From positions 137,238-201,237 of the forward strand of contig NZ_JBGUBC010000003.1 of assembly GCF_041821145.1 (NCBI RefSeq): a DNA stretch of 64,000 bases. The letters are read 5' to 3'. Each line of letters begins with the position of its first letter. The stretch's first letter is position 1. This DNA comes from Halopenitus sp041821145 (GTDB lineage: Archaea; Halobacteriota; Halobacteria; Halobacteriales; Haloferacaceae). Shown here in pieces: positions 60,749-64,000 of this stretch. The position numbers and the translations under genes were made by a program. The notes below the pieces were generated by a model, which did not search any database, was not told where the DNA came from, and saw only the letters and a program-made list of their open reading frames with translations.

Positions 60749-61402
60749 TCAGGCGGATCGGGCCGCCTCGACGGCCTGGACGAACTCGCGGGCTCGCTCG
60801 CGGACCCCGTCCATATCGCCGGCGTCGATGGCCTCGTAATTGACGAGCGCCGAGCCGGCACCGACGGCCACCGCGCCCGCCGCGAAGTAGTCCGCAACGT
60901 TGTCGACGGAGACGCCGCCGGTCGGCATGACTGGCACGTCGCCGAGCGGTCCGTGGAGGGCGCCGATGTGGCCGGGGCCGACCGTCGAGGCGGGAAACAG
61001 CTTCAACATGTCCGCGCCAGCATTCATCGCGTTCACCGCCTCGGTCGGCGTCATGATGCCGGGGACTGCGACGACCTCCTCGTCGTTGCAGACCTCGATG
61101 ACGGGCTCCTGGGAATCGGGAGCCAGAACGAACTCCGCGCCGGCCTCGATCGCGTTTCGTGCGGTCGGTACATCGAGCACCGTTCCGGCCCCGACGACTG
61201 CGTCGGTGTCCGCGAGCTGATCGTCGACCGCTGCGATCATCTCCGCGTACTGGTCTGCGTCGGCGGTGATCTCGAGGGCGGTCACGCCCCCCTCGTGGAT
61301 CGCTTCGGCGACCTCGACGATTTGATCCGCCGGAATATCGCGTAGCACCGCGACGACGCCGCTCTCCTCGAGTTTTTCCGCGACCTCCTGTTTCCGAGCC
61401 AT
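60749..61402 (-). CDS. KDPG/KDPGal-type aldolase (Eda/DgoA family)
   Basis: ATG 61400-61402 gives 217 residues. The class I aldolase barrel shows VVAVLRDIPADQIVEVAEA, Glu44 in TALEITAD (catalytic), VGAGTVLD, FVLAPDSQEPV, AVPGIMTPTEAVNAM and the Schiff-base Lys134 in DMLKLFPAS. GGVSVDNVADYFAAGAVAVG is the phosphate-binding end. It would cleave 2-keto-3-deoxy-6-phosphogluconate or -galactonate to pyruvate and glyceraldehyde-3-phosphate, linking with DgoD (via a KDG kinase not in the window). Confidence 0.92.
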   Translation of the reverse strand: MARKQEVAEKLEESGVVAVLRDIPADQIVEVAEAIHEGGVTALEITADADQYAEMIAAVDDQLADTDAVVGAGTVLDVPTARNAIEAGAEFVLAPDSQEPVIEVCNDEEVVAVPGIMTPTEAVNAMNAGADMLKLFPASTVGPGHIGALHGPLGDVPVMPTGGVSVDNVADYFAAGAVAVGAGSALVNYEAIDAGDMDGVRERAREFVQAVEAARSA

Positions 61403-61644
61403 GGATCCGGATTCGCTCGGTCCGTGCAAAAAGGTGTCCGATCGGGGCATTCATTCGCCGTCGATCGCTGGCGCGCCAAGAAGGAACGAACTAAGCGGCT
61501 TGACCGTGAACGAGGTGGCATGTTCGAGCAATCACTGCGGATCCGGAGTATGAATTCCGGCCTCGATCTCCGATTCGGTCCCGTACGCTCGACGTCTCCA
61601 TTTTCAGGGCCGTCCGGTATTTCTCGTTTTAGGGGGCAATCGAC

Positions 61645-63984
61645 GTGAGCGGCGAAGAGGAACTCGCCAAGGACCTCGGTCTCCTCGCGGCGTTGACGAT
61701 CGGTATCGGGACGATGATCGGTGCCGGGATCTTCGTGCTTCCGGGGACGGCGGTGGCTCGCACCGGACCGCTCTCGGCGGCTACGTTCGTCATCGGCGGC
61801 GTGATCGCGTTGTTCACGGCACTTTCGGCCTCGGAACTCGGGACGGCAATGCCGCGTTCCGGCGGCGCTTACTTTTATATCAACCGCGCGCTCGGTCCCC
61901 TTTTCGGCTCGATAAGCGGGTGGGCAAACTGGTTGGGTCTGGCGTTCGCCTCCGCATTCTACATGTACGGGTTTGGCGAGTACGTCAACGCGCTCGTCGG
62001 CGCACCCGCGCTCGCGCTCGGCCCGGTCTCGCTTTCAGCCGCCCAGACGATCGGGCTCGTCGGCGCGTTCCTGTTCATCGGCGTCAACTACGTCGGCGCC
62101 AAGGAGACCGGCGGCCTCCAGAACGGGATCGTCCTCTCGCTTTTGGCCATCCTCGGACTGTTCACGGTCGTCGGGCTGTTCAACGCCGACCTCGAGACGC
62201 TCCGGCCGTTTGCTCCACCGGGAACCGCTGGCGAGGTGTTGCCGGTCACCGCGATCATCTTCGTTTCCTATCTCGGGTTCGTTCAGATCACCTCGGTCGC
62301 AGAGGAGATCAAAAACCCGGGTCAAAACCTTCCCAGGGCCGTCATCGGATCCGTCCTGATCGTGACCACGATCTACGCGCTGTTCCTGCTCGTGTTGCTT
62401 GCAGCCGTCCCCAACGAGATGGTTGCGAACAACGATACCGCCGTCGTCGAGGCCGCACAGTTGCTCTTTGGCCGATACGACATCTTCGGTGCCGGGCTCG
62501 GACTCCTCGGATGGGGCCTGTTGCTCTTCGGCGGTCTGCTCGCGACGGCTTCCTCGGCAAACGCGTCGATCCTGTCTTCCTCGCGGATCAACTTCGCGAT
62601 GGGCCGTGAGAAGATCATCACCCCGCAACTCAACGCGATCCACGGCCGGTTTGGAACGCCCTACCGGTCGATCGCGGTCACGGGTGCGCTTATCGTGGTG
62701 TTTTTGATCCTCGGAAACCTCGAGATCCTCGCCACCGCCGGATCGGTGTTGCACCTCATCGTCTACGGGCTGTTGAATCTCTCACTGATCGTGATGCGAG
62801 AAGCCGATCCCGCCGAGTACGATCCCGACTTCGAGGTCCCCTTCTATCCCATCGTCCCGATCATCGGCGCGGTCACCTCCTTCGCGCTCATCGTCTACAT
62901 CGAACCGCGAGTGATCGCGCTATCCGTGGGCCTCGTCGCGTTTGCGACCGTCTGGTACTTCGGGTACGCACGCTCGCGCGTCGAGAACACCGGCGTTCTC
63001 GGGATGTGGATCCTCGATCGATCCGAGGAGCTTCCGGATCTGGCCGTTTCTGCGGCGACGTCCGTGCAGCCGGATGCAGGGACCTATCGGGTGATGGTTC
63101 CACTCGCGAACCCCCGAACCGAGAGCCACCTCATCTCGCTTGCGGCCGCGATCGCCAAACGGCGTGACGGGACCGTCGTCGCGGTCAACATTGCGAACGT
63201 TCCCGATCAAACCTCACTCGAGGCGGCTCGCGATCGCGGCGCCCACGATGCAGCTTACGACCTCCTTGAGCGCGCCAAAGAGGACGTCGAGACCTTCGGC
63301 GTCGACGTGGAGACACACGTCATCCTCTCACATCGGACCTTCGAGGAGATATTCGACGCCGCAGAGACCTACGGGGCCGACCTCACCGTCATGGGATGGG
63401 GTGAGGACGCCCACGGATCGCCGGGGCGAGCCGAGTCCGCGATGGACGAGCTGGCCCACTCCCTGCCCAGCGACTTCCTCGTGTTCAAGGATCGCGGGTT
63501 CGATCCCTCCCAGATCCTCGTTCCGACCGCCGGCGGACCCGACTCCCATCTCTCCGCGGCGGTCGCGCGCATGTTGCGTTCGGAGTTCGACTCCGAGATT
63601 ACGCTGTTACACGTCGCCGACGATCGCGAGGCAGGCACGCAGTTCCTCCAGGAGTGGGCCGACGAACACGACCTGAGCGATGCGACGATCCGCGTCGAAA
63701 CCGGCGACATCCAGGAACGGATCGCCGAGGCCGCATCCGACGCCACGATGCTTGTGATCGGTGCCACCGAGCGCGGACTCCTCTCGCGGCTCGTACGCGG
63801 CTCGCTCGTGTTGGATGTGCTCTATGAGGTCGACTGTTCGGTCCTCTTAGCCGAGAAGAAACACGACCGTGGACTCTTCTCCCGGCTGTTCGGCTCCGGC
63901 GCTCGGGAACGCGAGCTTTCGGAGTCGGCAGCAGCACTCGAGAACTCGGCGGACTCGGCCGAGCGGGAATCCGACGAGTCCTGA
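61645..63984 (+). CDS. APC-family amino-acid permease fused to two universal stress protein domains
   Basis: The 779-residue protein begins with a 12-helix APC permease (about 15-450) with IGIGTMIGAGIFVLPGTAVA, GGVIALFTALSASELGTAMP and GGAYFYINRALG (helix 1 and 3 motifs), and ASILSSSRINFAMGREK. Two UspA-like domains of about 135 residues follow: the first from YRVMVPLANPRTESHLI to the DLTVMGWGEDA block, the second from SQILVPTAGGPDSHLSAAV to MLVIGATERGLLSRLVRGS, where the latter keeps the ATP-binding GATE-G-x-G-x-S type motif. The tail is acidic. It would import an amino acid under cytoplasmic control by nucleotide. GTG 61645 is the chosen start. Family widespread in haloarchaea. Confidence 0.9.
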   Translation: MSGEEELAKDLGLLAALTIGIGTMIGAGIFVLPGTAVARTGPLSAATFVIGGVIALFTALSASELGTAMPRSGGAYFYINRALGPLFGSISGWANWLGLAFASAFYMYGFGEYVNALVGAPALALGPVSLSAAQTIGLVGAFLFIGVNYVGAKETGGLQNGIVLSLLAILGLFTVVGLFNADLETLRPFAPPGTAGEVLPVTAIIFVSYLGFVQITSVAEEIKNPGQNLPRAVIGSVLIVTTIYALFLLVLLAAVPNEMVANNDTAVVEAAQLLFGRYDIFGAGLGLLGWGLLLFGGLLATASSANASILSSSRINFAMGREKIITPQLNAIHGRFGTPYRSIAVTGALIVVFLILGNLEILATAGSVLHLIVYGLLNLSLIVMREADPAEYDPDFEVPFYPIVPIIGAVTSFALIVYIEPRVIALSVGLVAFATVWYFGYARSRVENTGVLGMWILDRSEELPDLAVSAATSVQPDAGTYRVMVPLANPRTESHLISLAAAIAKRRDGTVVAVNIANVPDQTSLEAARDRGAHDAAYDLLERAKEDVETFGVDVETHVILSHRTFEEIFDAAETYGADLTVMGWGEDAHGSPGRAESAMDELAHSLPSDFLVFKDRGFDPSQILVPTAGGPDSHLSAAVARMLRSEFDSEITLLHVADDREAGTQFLQEWADEHDLSDATIRVETGDIQERIAEAASDATMLVIGATERGLLSRLVRGSLVLDVLYEVDCSVLLAEKKHDRGLFSRLFGSGARERELSESAAALENSADSAERESDES

Positions 63985-64000
63985 CCATCGACCTCAATTG

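Noticed and set aside
1..64000. CRISPR arrays, rRNA or tRNA genes
   Set aside because: I found no regularly spaced repeats of 25-40 bases, no tRNA cloverleaf with TTC-type loop and CCA-adjacent stem, and no rRNA motifs. Short tRNAs could be missed by eye.

Overview
The window looks like chromosomal DNA of a halophilic archaeon (class Halobacteria). The DNA is GC-rich, the predicted proteins are rich in Asp and Glu, and many genes start 25-30 bases after a TATA-like box, as leaderless archaeal transcripts do. It also carries typical haloarchaeal families: a DUF5786 protein beginning MGFGSYDESEQ, an archaeal MiaB-like methylthiotransferase, split gcvPA/gcvPB, and oxidative sugar-acid enzymes. 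I cannot name the genus from sequence alone.

Region 1 (about 186-25790, minus strand) is a nearly gap-free gene cluster for an extracellular contractile injection system (eCIS, Afp/PVC-like). In transcription order it encodes: a DUF4255 terminator-like protein, a carboxypeptidase-regulatory-domain protein, a sheath with an inserted Ig-like domain, a tube, a tail-assembly protein, a DUF6760-like small protein, a second tube, an AAA+ ATPase, a DUF4157 protein ending in a predicted HNH/EndoVII-like nuclease, a disordered protein, a LysM baseplate protein, separate gp27-like hub and gp5-like spike genes, a PAAR tip, a gp25 wedge, two baseplate-J proteins, a tail-protein-I protein with helix-hairpin-helix (HhH) repeats, a 952-residue protein with two PASTA+HhH units, and an unrecognised last gene. 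A four-helix membrane protein (25939-26937) lies just upstream on the same strand.

Region 2 (27105-37590) is mostly housekeeping: a DUF457 membrane protein, a SAM methyltransferase, DUF5786, the tRNA methylthiotransferase, a NYN nuclease, the glycine-cleavage operon gcvT-gcvH-gcvPA-gcvPB, a CoA transferase and a 3-hydroxyisobutyrate-dehydrogenase-like enzyme.

Region 3 (37607-42508) holds a fused iron-type ABC permease, divergent from a TAT-exported gluconate-dehydrogenase-like pair (subunit 3 plus GMC oxidoreductase), then a DPM1-like glycosyltransferase. Two operator-like palindromes of identical geometry (TTAGG-N4-CCTAA, DtxR/IdeR type) sit at the promoters of this block.

Region 4 (42593-61402) is an island of sugar-acid and carboxylate catabolism: DgoD, another enolase-superfamily dehydratase, two FAH-family enzymes, two Gfo/Idh/MocA dehydrogenases, two SDRs, an HpcH/HpaI aldolase, a KDPG-type aldolase and a three-gene UxaA-type dehydratase operon. 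Together they could oxidise sugars, dehydrate the acids to 2-keto-3-deoxy acids and cleave or dehydrate them further. Decayed genes (a frameshifted TnpB, a cyclase-like remnant, a truncated MFS transporter) and AT-rich gaps mark this part as an accessory, rearranged region. The window ends with an APC permease fused to two universal-stress domains (61645-63984). I saw no rRNA, tRNA or CRISPR array.
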